Origin: Chitinimonas sp. BJB300
GTDB taxonomy: Bacteria; Pseudomonadota; Gammaproteobacteria; Burkholderiales; Chitinimonadaceae
Length of the DNA stretch: 51,526 bases
Assembly: GCF_002735695.1 (NCBI RefSeq)
Contig: NZ_PDZH01000013.1
Coordinates: 1-51,526 of the forward strand
Direction: 5' to 3'
Shown: positions 37,720 through 48,500 of the stretch, piece after piece
Numbering within the stretch: position 1 is the stretch's first letter
Layout of the letters: the number at the start of each line of letters is the position of its first letter
Notes under the pieces: model-generated
Told to the model about the DNA's origin: nothing
The model's input: only the letters and a program-made list of their open reading frames with translations
Database searches by the model: none
Program-made: the position numbers and the translations under genes

Positions 37720-39192
37720 ATGCCCATGTCCGCATCACCCAGCTTTTTCTGGCACGACTACGAAACCTTCGGCATACGCCCGCAGCGCGACAGGCCGGCG
37801 CAGTTCGCCGGCATACGCACCGACCTCGACCTGAACCCCATCGGCGACCCTGTGGAATGGTTCTGCCAGCCTACCAATGACTTCCTGCCCGACCCTGAAT
37901 CGGTGCTGATCACCGGCATTACCCCACAAATGGCAGCTCAGAAGGGGGTGCCCGAAGCCGAATTCGTCAACCGGCTGCATGCCGAGCTGGCGACCTATGG
38001 TACTTGTGGCGTGGGCTACAACACCTTGCGGTTTGACGATGAGCTCAGCCGCCATCTGTTCTGGCGTAACCTGATCGACCCCTATGGCCGGGAATGGCAA
38101 AACGGCTGTTCACGCTGGGATTTGCTCGACTGCGTACGCGCTACCTATGCCTTCCGCCCTGAAGGCATCGTCTGGCCAGAGCGCGAAGACGGCAGTGGCG
38201 TGCCAAGCTTCAAGCTGGAGCACCTGACTCGCGCCAACGGCTTGGCCCACGAAGCTGCGCACGACGCGCTGAGCGATGTACGCGCCACCATTGCCTTTGC
38301 CCGCCTGATTAAGGCCCAGCAACCTCGCCTGTTCGATTTCTGCTTCAAGTTGCGCAAGAAAGATGCTGTAGCGACAGAAATCGGCCCGTACGACGGCCAT
38401 CTATTCCTGCATGTGTCAGGCATGTACCCGGCAACCCAGGGTTGCTTGGCCACCGTCGCCGCTATCGGCGCGCACCCAACCAACAAAAACGAAGTGCCAC
38501 TGTGGGACTTGCAATACGACCCGGCCGAACTGTTTGACCTCAGTGCCGAGCAAATCCGTACCCGCCTGTTCACCCGTACAGAAGACTTGCCGGAAGGACA
38601 GACCCGGCTGCCGATCAAGACCGTGCACCTGAATAAATCGCCCGTCGTCGTCAGCAACCTCAAGGTGCTGAGCGCCGAGCGCGCCGACGCACTGCGGATT
38701 GACCTCGTCAACGCCCAAGCGAACGCCAGCAAGCTTGCCGGACTATTAGCCCAACACAGCAAAACGCTGGCCAACAAGCTCAAACAGGTATATAGCCGCG
38801 AACAGAACCTGCCAACCCGTGATGTGGATGAAGCGCTGTACGACGGCTTCTTAGGCGATGGCGACCGTCGCCAGCTCGACAAATGCCGCGCCGCTACCCC
38901 ACAGGCATTGGCAGGCATGGCGCTCAACTTTACCGACACACGCTTGCATGAAGTCGTGTTTCGCTACCGTGCGCGCAACTGGCCCAATAGCCTTAGCGAG
39001 CCCGATCAAGTCCGCTGGCAGCAGCACCGGGCTGAACGGCTGCTCGATGGCGCGCATGGCTATCTCAACCTAGACACGCTGCACGAGAAACTCGCCGCCC
39101 TGCGCACCGAACGTGAAGACGACGCTGCCGCGATGGCCTTACTTGATGAACTGGAAGCGTTTGCCGAACAGCAAACCGAAGACCTGCTTTAA
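37720..39192 (+). CDS. sbcB: Exodeoxyribonuclease I (SbcB)
   Basis: 490 residues from the ATG at 37720; the frame is open to 37666. It degrades single-stranded DNA 3' to 5' and acts in recombination and mismatch repair. The DEDDh exonuclease core is present: FFWHDYETFG (first Asp-Glu), GYNTLRFDDE, and HDALSDVRATIAFARL (His and last Asp). The C-terminal SH3-like and extension domains are at about 200-490. rmlD-like gene 12 bp downstream, so co-transcription is likely. Confidence 0.95.
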   Translation: MPMSASPSFFWHDYETFGIRPQRDRPAQFAGIRTDLDLNPIGDPVEWFCQPTNDFLPDPESVLITGITPQMAAQKGVPEAEFVNRLHAELATYGTCGVGYNTLRFDDELSRHLFWRNLIDPYGREWQNGCSRWDLLDCVRATYAFRPEGIVWPEREDGSGVPSFKLEHLTRANGLAHEAAHDALSDVRATIAFARLIKAQQPRLFDFCFKLRKKDAVATEIGPYDGHLFLHVSGMYPATQGCLATVAAIGAHPTNKNEVPLWDLQYDPAELFDLSAEQIRTRLFTRTEDLPEGQTRLPIKTVHLNKSPVVVSNLKVLSAERADALRIDLVNAQANASKLAGLLAQHSKTLANKLKQVYSREQNLPTRDVDEALYDGFLGDGDRRQLDKCRAATPQALAGMALNFTDTRLHEVVFRYRARNWPNSLSEPDQVRWQQHRAERLLDGAHGYLNLDTLHEKLAALRTEREDDAAAMALLDELEAFAEQQTEDLL

Positions 39193-39204
39193 TTAAGAAC
39201 AACT

Positions 39205-40077
39205 ATGCATACCATCTTACTCACTGGCGTTAACGGCCAGGTTGGTCATGAACTGCGCCGCAGCCTGCAAGGGCTAGGGACAATCCACGCCCCCGGCAGC
39301 GCTGAACTCAACTTAGCCGACCCAACGGCCTTGCGTGACGCAGTACGAGCCCTCAAGCCCACACTCATCGTCAACCCTGCTGCCTACACCGCGGTTGATA
39401 AAGCGGAAAGCGAACCTAATGTCGCCTTCGCCATCAACGCCACGGCCCCCGGCGTGTTGGCAGAAGAGGCCCAACGGCTTGGTATCCCGCTGATTCATTA
39501 CTCCACCGACTATGTCTACTCGGGCGAAGGCACGACGCCCTGGCAGGAGAGCGACGCCACCGCACCGCCAAACATCTACGGGGCCAGCAAACTGGCGGGG
39601 GAAGAAGCCATCCGCGCCAGTGGCTGCAACCATCTCATCCTGCGTACCAGCTGGGTGTATGGCGCACGTGGTAAGAACTTTCTCCTGACCATGCTGAAAT
39701 TCGGCCGCGAGCGCGACAGCATGAATATCGTTGCCGACCAGATCGGCGCACCGACGTGGTGCCGCACCATTGCCGACCTCAGCAGCCACATCATCGCCCG
39801 CCAGCCCGACTGGCAAGGCGTATCAGGCACCTACCATTTGGTGAATAGCGGTACGACCAGCTGGTACGGCTTCGCCGAAGCCATCTTCCGGCTGGCAGCC
39901 GCGCGTGGCGATAAGGTACCCAGCACGCTCAATGACATAGCGACAGAAGACTACCCAACCCCCGCGAAACGACCGCAAAATTCACGGCTCAACCAGGAAA
40001 AGCTGCACGACACGTTTGGCTTGATACCGCCTAGTTGGGAGGAAGCACTGGCCATGTGTTTTGAGGATCAACGCTAA
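39205..40077 (+). CDS. dTDP-4-dehydrorhamnose reductase (RmlD/RfbD-like)
   Basis: 290 residues. SDR fold: GVNGQVG at 8-14, HYSTDYVYSGEG, catalytic YGASKLAGE, and the C-terminal block RPQNSRLNQEKL typical of RmlD. RmlD makes dTDP-L-rhamnose for surface polysaccharides. The rmlA, B and C genes are absent here, so either they lie elsewhere or the protein has a different sugar-nucleotide substrate. It follows sbcB by 12 bp and is convergent with the GDPD-type gene. Confidence 0.9.
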   Translation: MHTILLTGVNGQVGHELRRSLQGLGTIHAPGSAELNLADPTALRDAVRALKPTLIVNPAAYTAVDKAESEPNVAFAINATAPGVLAEEAQRLGIPLIHYSTDYVYSGEGTTPWQESDATAPPNIYGASKLAGEEAIRASGCNHLILRTSWVYGARGKNFLLTMLKFGRERDSMNIVADQIGAPTWCRTIADLSSHIIARQPDWQGVSGTYHLVNSGTTSWYGFAEAIFRLAAARGDKVPSTLNDIATEDYPTPAKRPQNSRLNQEKLHDTFGLIPPSWEEALAMCFEDQR

Positions 40078-40134
40078 ACCACGCCAGTCACTGAATGGTG
40101 CTTTTCGCTTCTGCTCAAAACACACCGTAAAACT

Positions 40135-40160
40135 GTGAATCGGTTTGAAAACTGATTCAC
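40135..40160. other. Hairpin between convergent rmlD-like and GDPD-type genes
   Basis: GTGAATC-GTTT and AAAAC-GATTCAC form a near-perfect stem around a short loop. There is no strong U-tract on either strand. It may act as a weak bidirectional terminator of the two converging genes. Confidence 0.4.
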
Positions 40161-40170
40161 TGTCGGCGAG

Positions 40171-41217
40171 TTATCGACCCGACTGGCAATCGATTACATT
40201 CGTCTGACTGGATCTGATGGCCTGCATTTTTTGTGGCGAGTCCGCAAGTACCGCATCGATGCCGAGACAGGCAGCAGCACGGTAGTCTTCCGCGCCATTG
40301 ATGCCGATCGCAATAATATTGACCTTCCCGTTGGAGCGGAAGCAATCGACTGAAGTGGGCGTCCATAGCTTTGCAGTAACCGAAGAGCGTGCCTCACCCA
40401 GTGTGAAGGCTTCCAAAAGCTGAACCTTGCGCCGATATTCAAAGGCGACCCAGCTGTCTTTTGGGGGTGGCGATACACACTCTTGCGCCAATGCCATGGT
40501 GGCAAGCCGGCCACGCGTCTGATCACGCGATTCAAAATGCTTTGCCTGCGGGAATTTTTCGAAGGCGGACTGATAGGAAGCATCTGTCGAATAGATCAGT
40601 ACACGGCTCCAGGCATGCATCTTGTCCAGAATCTGCGCGACAGCCTGCGCTTGTGGCTCGGCAGGCAGCGCCTTCATATCAAGAATAAGTGGAACCGAAT
40701 CTGGGATCGCTTGCAATGCCTGCTCTAGCGAGGGGATTGGCAAGGCTTGTGACCGGTATGGGTAGGCTTTCGTACCGTCGTTGCCGGCATGCGTAAATTG
40801 CCAGCCGGCATTCAGCTGCTGCAACTCATGTAAGTTTTTATCCGCAACCGGCCCGGCGCCATTCGTATTTGCCGCCAAATCGGCTGGACGATAGAGCACT
40901 GGCACACCATCGCGACTTAATTGCACCGTAAGCCAGATTACATCGGCACGGTTACGCAGCGCCCCTTCGATCGCAAGCAATGTATTTTCCGGGTAGTCAT
41001 CTGCGCCGGCACGATGCGCAATGATAAGTGGCAGCTTCCTGCTGGGCTTCTCGAACGCGGTGTTGCTTTGACCAAGGGGCAAAACGCCACAGGCGCTCAG
41101 CGTAGCGACCACCACAATACTGAGCAGTGTTTTCAAGTAGATATGGGTTTGTTGCGAGGGGATGCTGGGCCGTTGGGCACAGCATTGTTTGGAAGTTTTT
41201 CTACCGGCCTGTTGCAC
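40171..41217 (-). CDS. Glycerophosphodiester phosphodiesterase-family lipoprotein, catalytic residues altered
   Basis: About 348 residues from a GTG at 41217 (AAAAGGA upstream); the open frame reaches 41259. The lipobox TLSAC follows a hydrophobic stretch. The GDPD start LIIAHRAGADDYPENTLLAI keeps the first catalytic His and the PENT box. However, the usual ELDV metal motif reads WLTV, and the second catalytic HDxxL region reads YRPADLAANTNG, with no His. A TIM barrel with a changed or lost phosphodiesterase activity is likely. It ends with ADSPQKMQAI as in other family members. Confidence 0.8.
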   Translation of the reverse strand: MQQAGRKTSKQCCAQRPSIPSQQTHIYLKTLLSIVVVATLSACGVLPLGQSNTAFEKPSRKLPLIIAHRAGADDYPENTLLAIEGALRNRADVIWLTVQLSRDGVPVLYRPADLAANTNGAGPVADKNLHELQQLNAGWQFTHAGNDGTKAYPYRSQALPIPSLEQALQAIPDSVPLILDMKALPAEPQAQAVAQILDKMHAWSRVLIYSTDASYQSAFEKFPQAKHFESRDQTRGRLATMALAQECVSPPPKDSWVAFEYRRKVQLLEAFTLGEARSSVTAKLWTPTSVDCFRSNGKVNIIAIGINGAEDYRAAACLGIDAVLADSPQKMQAIRSSQTNVIDCQSGR

Positions 41218-41274
41218 CCATCTGTCCTTTTCTAGCTGTACTTCTTGGTGGGCCGCCAATACTGCTGCCTACAA

Positions 41275-41516
41275 GAACCTGTTCAATTGATATTGCCCAT
41301 TAATCATGCTGCGTTACGAACGCGTACGAAATACGCATTTACCCTGTCAATGCCCTGTCACCAACACGTAACAGACGTCAAGCAATCGTCAGCAGGGGAG
41401 CGCGGTACAGAAACCGGAATGTACGTGGGTACATGAGGCTGTGAACTTCTTGCGGGGACTTTCGAGCAGCATATGAACGCTGATCACGGTTGCGCAGTAA
41501 GATCGTCAACAGGCTC
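41275..41516 (+). mobile_element. Composite family-B element (copy 2)
   Basis: Starts GAACCTGTTCAATTGATATTG, an end not seen in the intact B copy, and finishes AGATCGTCAACAGGCTC like family B. From about 41385 it follows family B (CGGAATGTACGTGGGTACATG, CTGATCACGGTTGCGCAGTAAG) with a short extra insert around CTTCTTGCGGGGACTT. It may be a third MITE type joined to a B copy. It directly touches the family-A copy at 41520. Confidence 0.7.
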
Positions 41517-41519
41517 TCA

Positions 41520-41659
41520 GAACCTGTCTAAAGTCTCGCGAGCGAGGGCAAGATAAGGCGAAAGCAGCCGAGGAAGCGGAGTTTACGCGTGGTAAATGTG
41601 CATGCCGAGGGTGTTTTCAACGCCATATTGCCGACGCACAGCAGACTTTAGACAGGTTC
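41520..41659 (+). mobile_element. Family-A MITE, complete copy 3
   Basis: 140 bp, GAACCTGTCTAAAGTCTCGC to GACTTTAGACAGGTTC. The flanks are TCA on the left (end of the family-B composite) and TAA on the right. The last C of the element plus the following TA forms the complement of the TAG stop codon of the YkgJ-like gene. Confidence 0.88.
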
Positions 41660-41964
41660 TAAGGTGACAGCTCCGCATCCGAATCACACCCACACCCTGC
41701 CGCGATCTGCCTATACCACCACCAGCGTTGCCAGTTTACGGGCAACCAACGGCTATATCGCCCAGGCCGAAGCAGCAGGTCACAACCATAGCGCGATTGG
41801 TCTGGCTGCCACGCCAATGCTGGACACGCACCGCTTTGGACGCCGAATACCCGGCGTGCAACTGGGCAGGGCTCGGCTGCGCAGCAGACGCCACAACCGT
41901 TGCAAGGTTGGCCCCAGACAGGCTTGCCAGGGGCGGACAGGTGAAGGTAGATGGTTTGCAACAT
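41659..41964 (-). CDS. YkgJ-like cysteine-cluster protein
   Basis: 101 residues from the ATG at 41964 (MLQTIYLHLSAPGKPVWGQP); the open frame reaches 42042. Cysteine cluster CNGCGVCCAAEPCPVA resembles the CxxCxxCC metal site of the YkgJ/UPF0153 family, and a second CGCD motif stands near the end. It is expected to bind Fe-S or zinc; function unknown. The stop codon is formed at the edge of the family-A element, so the original C-terminus may have been altered. Confidence 0.7.
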   Translation of the reverse strand: MLQTIYLHLSAPGKPVWGQPCNGCGVCCAAEPCPVARRVFGVQSGACPALAWQPDQSRYGCDLLLRPGRYSRWLPVNWQRWWWYRQIAAGCGCDSDAELSP

Positions 41965-42025
41965 CGCAGCGCCACCAAGCAGGGAAGACCAGCTCAAATT
42001 TAGCTGATTGCTTGGCGATTTACTG

Positions 42026-42307
42026 TCAGCAGGCTGCAGCAACCGATTGACTAAGTAACTTCAACGCACACCTGCGCAAGCTGGCATGGGCGTCCAAATC
42101 CAAACTCATTTGTTCACCTTCGCCACGCGTTACCTCACTATCTTCAGCCTCATCAAGTTGGCGTTGCACGGTATCGAAATCATCCCAACCATGATTGACC
42201 CAGCCTGCTTCCTGCTCTGGCGATAGGCTTCTGCTTGATGAAGGATTGCGGATAGTACGGACTATCCGCTGGTTTAGCGCTGTTTGCCTTATTTGTCTAT
42301 TCGTCAT
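42026..42307 (-). CDS. Small hypothetical protein
   Basis: 93 residues from the ATG at 42307, which has a GAGGAAAAG Shine-Dalgarno. Basic N-terminus (TNRQIRQTALNQRIVRTIRN), acidic middle (QLDEAEDSEVTRGEGE), with a hydrophobic C-terminal end. I recognise no family. It lies 61 bp before the YkgJ-like gene on the same strand and might be co-transcribed. Confidence 0.6.
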   Translation of the reverse strand: MTNRQIRQTALNQRIVRTIRNPSSSRSLSPEQEAGWVNHGWDDFDTVQRQLDEAEDSEVTRGEGEQMSLDLDAHASLRRCALKLLSQSVAAAC

Positions 42308-42456
42308 CTTTTCCTCACTCCGCGGGTTTCCCGCCTTCGCGTGAAAACACAGTTGCGGCTTCACGATGATGAGTACAAGCCACTATTCAGGCTCGTGGTC
42401 ACGATTCCTTGTTTCAAAATCAAAATGGCGCACTTAATCACAAACAATATCAATCA

Positions 42457-42654
42457 CTACTGGATAAAGAACTCTGCATTGGCAGCATACACATCGTGAA
42501 CTGCCGGGTTGAGCAAGGTACCCGCCTCGTCCAGATTAAGTTCCTTAATGCGTTCGGCCTGGCTCTTTTGCTCATTTTTAAATGCAAGGGTAACGGGATG
42601 TTTTCGCTGGGGTCCTTTCACCAACGGCGTGATGGGATAGGTTTCCTGGATCAT
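42457..42654 (-). CDS. Small hypothetical protein
   Basis: 65 residues, ATG at 42654 preceded by AAAGGGGAACACC, a good Shine-Dalgarno. The product MIQETYPITPLVKGPQRKHP continues as a soluble, helical-looking sequence with QAERIKELNLDEAGTLLNP. No known family, but the ribosome site and balanced composition suggest a real gene. It belongs to a run of small minus-strand genes ahead of the hemerythrin gene. Confidence 0.5.
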   Translation of the reverse strand: MIQETYPITPLVKGPQRKHPVTLAFKNEQKSQAERIKELNLDEAGTLLNPAVHDVYAANAEFFIQ

Positions 42655-42843
42655 GGTGTTCCCCTTTATTCAGAAAGCAAAAGTTGAAAATCAATGTCCA
42701 CACCCAATAGAGATAATTTGGATGCATCGCTTTTCAAATACCCAGCAAGTCGCATTCCTGGGCTGTAGTCGTAGTCTGAAAAGCGGCCTGTTTATGGCAT
42801 GCTCCAAGCCGCTTCAGACATACCCCCGGCGGGGTTGCAATAC

Positions 42844-43353
42844 TTACGAGGGTCTTTTGTCGATGCGTGCAAGCAGAAGTTTCTTTTTCTTGCTCATTTC
42901 ATCGCCGAGTTCAGCTAGGTCCAGCTTTTTCTTGGCCAGGGGGAACATCTCTTCTTCCTCTTCCTTGACGTGGTGGTTGATGTATTCACCGAGCACCGTC
43001 ACCTTGGCATCGTAAAAAGAGTCATTGGGACGCATCTGGAGGATCTGTTCAATCAACGCTTTTGCGCTCGCATGCTCAACCACGGCTTCATCCAACAGCC
43101 GGTCTGTTTTTTCATCCAGGCGCAGCGCGGGGTAGAAGATGGTCTCTTCGACCTCGGTATGGACTTTCAATTCATTGCAGATTTGCAACGCCAACTCGCC
43201 TCTTTCCTTGTTGCCACCCTTGCCGATCAGCTTGTCGTAATCACTGAATAGCTTCTTCACTTTTTTATGGTCGGCAACCAGCATATCAACAGCATTGGGT
43301 TCAGCCGTTTTGCGGGGCACACTATCCTTTTTCGCTTGCGTGGCAGTCATCAT
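42844..43353 (-). CDS. Hemerythrin-domain protein
   Basis: 169 residues. A four-helix HHE cation-binding domain with the expected ligands: MLVADHKKVKKLF, LKVHTEVEETIFYPAL, VVEHASAKALI and INHHVKEEEEEMFPLA (His and Glu residues). The end is Lys-rich (KKKKLLLARIDKRPS). Proteins of this type bind a di-iron centre and are linked to oxygen, NO or stress responses. It fits the iron theme of the window but is not near the imelysin operon. Confidence 0.92.
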   Translation of the reverse strand: MMTATQAKKDSVPRKTAEPNAVDMLVADHKKVKKLFSDYDKLIGKGGNKERGELALQICNELKVHTEVEETIFYPALRLDEKTDRLLDEAVVEHASAKALIEQILQMRPNDSFYDAKVTVLGEYINHHVKEEEEEMFPLAKKKLDLAELGDEMSKKKKLLLARIDKRPS

Positions 43354-43518
43354 CGTTTCTCCAGTAAGGCAGCGTCCGGGTAACGCTGCCTACCAGCTAA
43401 GCAGGCAATTGGTGTTCCCAACAACGCCAGCTGTGTGCCTTCCAACCCACCTTGTACGGCATGCGGCTTGCTAGCGCTTCAGCCTACTCGCCCCTACACG
43501 CAGAAAAGAATAATCATC

Positions 43519-43797
43519 ATGTCGGCTGAGCAGACCTCCAGGATGCGCCGTCGGTTCAACACCCTGGGCCCGGGTTTGGTTACCGGTGCGGCTGACGATG
43601 ACCCGAGTGGCATCGTCACCTATTCCCAAGCGGGAGCCCATGTACGGCTATACGTTGCTTTGGGCTTTGCCGTTCAGGTATCCCCTTGTGGTGGCTATCC
43701 AGACTATCTCGGCCCTATCGGTTGTGCTAACAGCCATGGCATCGCTTACAACCTGCATAAGCATTACCCACGTTGGTTGCTAACGCCATCGAATTAG
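43519..43797 (+). pseudogene. Nramp-family metal transporter remnant
   Basis: An ATG at 43519 opens SAEQTSRMRRRFNTLGPGLV and TGAADDDPSGIVTYSQAGA, a typical Nramp N-terminus. The reading then shifts to another frame for YGYTLLWALPFRYPLVVAIQTISA, and returns for HGIAYNLHKHYPRWLL. Two frameshifts and loss of everything after about 90 residues leave a relic. It follows the divergent hemerythrin gene and precedes a region with no clear gene. Confidence 0.8.
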
Positions 43798-44045
43798 TGC
43801 TGGGCACAGCCACAGGCAAGCTTTACATTTTGCCGTTGCAATCTCTACATGCTCGATATACCCAACATCACTCCACGAGACGATAAGCCCAAATCAGGCG
43901 GAGATTACTCAGCCAACGAAACATACGATGCCCACATGCAGCGCTACCTACAACGCCTTGGGCAACAAGTAAAAGTGGCGGAGATCGATGTCGAGGCAAT
44001 CATCACCACGTAGTAAACCCAGGCTAGGTTGTTCACTACGTGACA
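43798..44045 (+). other. Region after the Nramp remnant, with a possible 54-codon ORF
   Basis: About 250 bp. The only candidate is an ATG at 43849 with stop at 44011-44013: MLDIPNITPRDDKPKSGGDY then SANETYDAHMQRYLQRLGQQ. It looks protein-like in composition but has no Shine-Dalgarno and no recognised family; it may be the C-terminal stub of a deleted gene. Confidence 0.35.
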
Positions 44046-44049
44046 CGCA

Positions 44050-44094
44050 AAAAAGTAAAAAGCTGCACCTGCCTCACGACAGCTGCAGCTTTTT
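44050..44094 (-). terminator. Terminator downstream of gltD
   Basis: Arms AAAAAGCTGCA (44057-44067) and TGCAGCTTTTT (44084-44094). On the minus strand it leads into TTTTTACTTTTTTG. It ends the gltBD transcript and could also act on the other strand. Confidence 0.82.
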
Positions 44095-44108
44095 GGATTT
44101 ACGGCCGG

Positions 44109-45569
<1,461 letters not shown>

Positions 45570-48500
45570 TTAGTCTTTCAACAAGCTTTCCAGCTTGGCG
45601 GCCTTCGGTTTCACCAGCCAGAAGTAATCGACATAGTCATCGAAGTCTTCCAGTATTTGCGCCCCGATAACCGAGCTGGTCAACGCGACATGCTGTTCGA
45701 TCTTTTCCTTGAGGAAAGCCCGGTATTGACCCATCGCCTCACCGTTGATCAAGTGGATATCGATCAGTTCGTTGTTGTAACGGTAGGCAAACTTCTCATC
45801 GCGGTCGTAGACAAAAGCGAACCCACCAGTCATACCGGCCCCGAAGTTGAGGCCCGTCTGGCCCAACGCAATCACGCAGCCGCCCGTCATGTACTCGCAA
45901 CCATGGTCGCCCAAGCCTTCTACAACGGCCAACGCACCTGAATTGCGCACCGCAAAGCGCTCGCCGGCCAACCCCGAGGCGAACAACTCACCGCCGGTTG
46001 CGCCATAAAGGCAGGTGTTGCCGATGATGGTGGCTTCGTGCGGCTGGTACATCACCTCCTTGGGTGGGTAAACGACCACCCGGCCGCCATTCATGCCCTT
46101 GCCCACATAGTCGTTGGCATCGCCTTCCAAGGTCAGATGCAAGCCCTTGGCGTTCCATACCCCGAACGATTGCCCGGCCGACCCTTTCAAGCGTACTGCC
46201 AAGCAGCCTTCCGGCAAACCATCGGCACCGTGTTGGCGGGCGATTTCACCCGATAGACGCGCACCGATTGAACGGTTGATATTGCGTACGTTGTATTCCA
46301 ATACCAGTGGGGTCTTGGCGGTAATGGCCGCCAAGGCATCCTTGAGCATCTTCTCGGCCAGCTCACCTTTATCGAAACTCGGGTTGCTCTCGGCAGTACA
46401 AAAACGCGGTTCGTCTTCTGAAATCCCACCTTGGCTCAACAGTACACCGAGATTCAACTTACCCTGCCGCTCGCTTTCGCCTTCCAGAATTTCCAACAAA
46501 TCGGTGCGGCCAATCAGGTCGGCCATTGAACGCACACCCAGTTTGGCCATCCATTCTTGGGTTTCGCGGGCCACGAAGGTGAAGTAGTTCACCACCATTT
46601 CCGGCAATCCGATGAAGTACTTGGACCGCAGCTTGATCTCTTGGGTCGCTACGCCCGTCGCACAGTTGTTCAGGTGGCAAATACGCAGGAATTTACACCC
46701 AAGGGCCACCATCGGGCCCGTGCCAAAACCAAAGCTTTCCGCCCCCATGATGGCGGCTTTGACCACATCCAGGCCGGTTTTCAGACCGCCGTCGGTTTGT
46801 ACCCTTACCCGACCGCGCAAACCATTGGCTCGCAATACCTGCTGGGCTTCAGACAGGCCAAGCTCCCAAGGCGAGCCCGCATACTTCACCGAGCTGAGCG
46901 GAGAAGCGCCCGTACCGCCGTCGTAACCCGAAATCGTAATCAAATCCGCATAGGCCTTGGCGACACCCGCCGCCACCGTACCCACGCCCGGCTCGGCTAC
47001 CAGCTTTACCGACACCAAGGCAGTTGGGTTGACCTGTTTCAGGTCAAAAATCAGTTGGGCGAGGTCTTCAATCGAATAGATATCGTGATGTGGTGGTGGG
47101 GAAATCAGGCTGACGCCTTCCTTGGCATGCCGCAGCCGAGCAATCAGGCCGCTTACCTTGTCCCCCGGTAATTGCCCACCCTCACCAGGCTTTGCGCCTT
47201 GGGCAACCTTGATCTGCAGCACTTCGGCATTCACCAGATAGTGCGGCGTCACACCAAAGCGCCCGGAAGCCACCTGCTTGATCTTGGACATCTTGACCGT
47301 GCCATAGCGCGCCGGGTCTTCACCACCTTCGCCGCTATTGGAACGCCCACCAAGGCGGTTCATACCCTCGGCCAGCGCTTCATGCGCCTCAGGCGATAAT
47401 GCGCCCAACGACATGCCGGCTGAATCAAAACGCTTGAGAATGGCCTCCAGCGGTTCGACTTCATCAACAGCAATCGATTTGGCCGGATCAATCTTTACGC
47501 GCATCAAGTCACGCAACATGGCCACCGGCCGGGTATTGACCAACTCGGCATACCGCAGGTACTCAGCGTAATCGCCATTCTGCACCGCCTTTTGCAGTTG
47601 CATTACCACATCGGGGTTGTAGGCATGGTATTCCTCGCCATACACGTACTTGAGCAAGCCCCCTTGCGAAATCGGCCGCATAGGGTTGAACGCCAGCTTG
47701 GCCAGCTTTTTCATGTCAGCTTCAAAGTCGGCAAAGTTCGCACCACCAATGCGGCTTACCGTAAACGGCATGCAAGCTTCGACGATTTCGTCGGCAATGC
47801 CCACGCCCTCAAAGAGCTGCGCGCCGCGATAAGAGGCCACAGTTGAGATGCCCATCTTGGACAGCACCTTCAACAACCCCTTGTTGATGCCCTTGCGGAA
47901 CTTGCTCATGGCTTCGGACTGTTTGTCGCCTACCGACCCTGTGGTGATCAGGTCCGCAATCACTTCATAGGCAAGATAAGGGTGCACAGCCGTCGCGCCA
48001 TAACCAATCAGGCAGGCAAAATGATGCGAGTCGCGCGCGGTGGCCGTATCCACCAGCAAGTTGGTCTTGCAGCGCAAGCCAGCATTCACCAGGGCCGTAT
48101 GGACCGCCCCGGTAGCAAACAAGGCGTGAATGGGCAACCGGTTGTGGGCGATATGCCTATCGGTCAACACCGCAATCGCCAAGCCTTTGCGTGACGCTTT
48201 GACCACTTGTTCAGTCAAGGCGGCAATCGCGCCTTTGAGGTCGGTTGCCGCCGGGTCGTAGCAAAGGTCGAAGGTTTGCGAGCGGAATTGCTCATCCGGC
48301 TGGCTGGTCAGCAGCTTGAACTTCTCGTAACTGAGAATGGGGCTGCTCACCTCGATACGCTTGGCGTGATCGGCGGTTTCTTCGAAGATATTCTTCTCAA
48401 CCCCGAACACGGTATTCAGCGACATCACCACCGCTTCGCGGATCGGGTCGATCGGCGGATTGGTCACCTGGGCGAATTGCTGGCGTAGGTAGTCGTAGGG

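Noticed and set aside
46557-47171. Open frame of 204 codons opposite gltB
   Set aside because: It lies wholly inside a highly conserved gene on the other strand and has no ribosome site or family.
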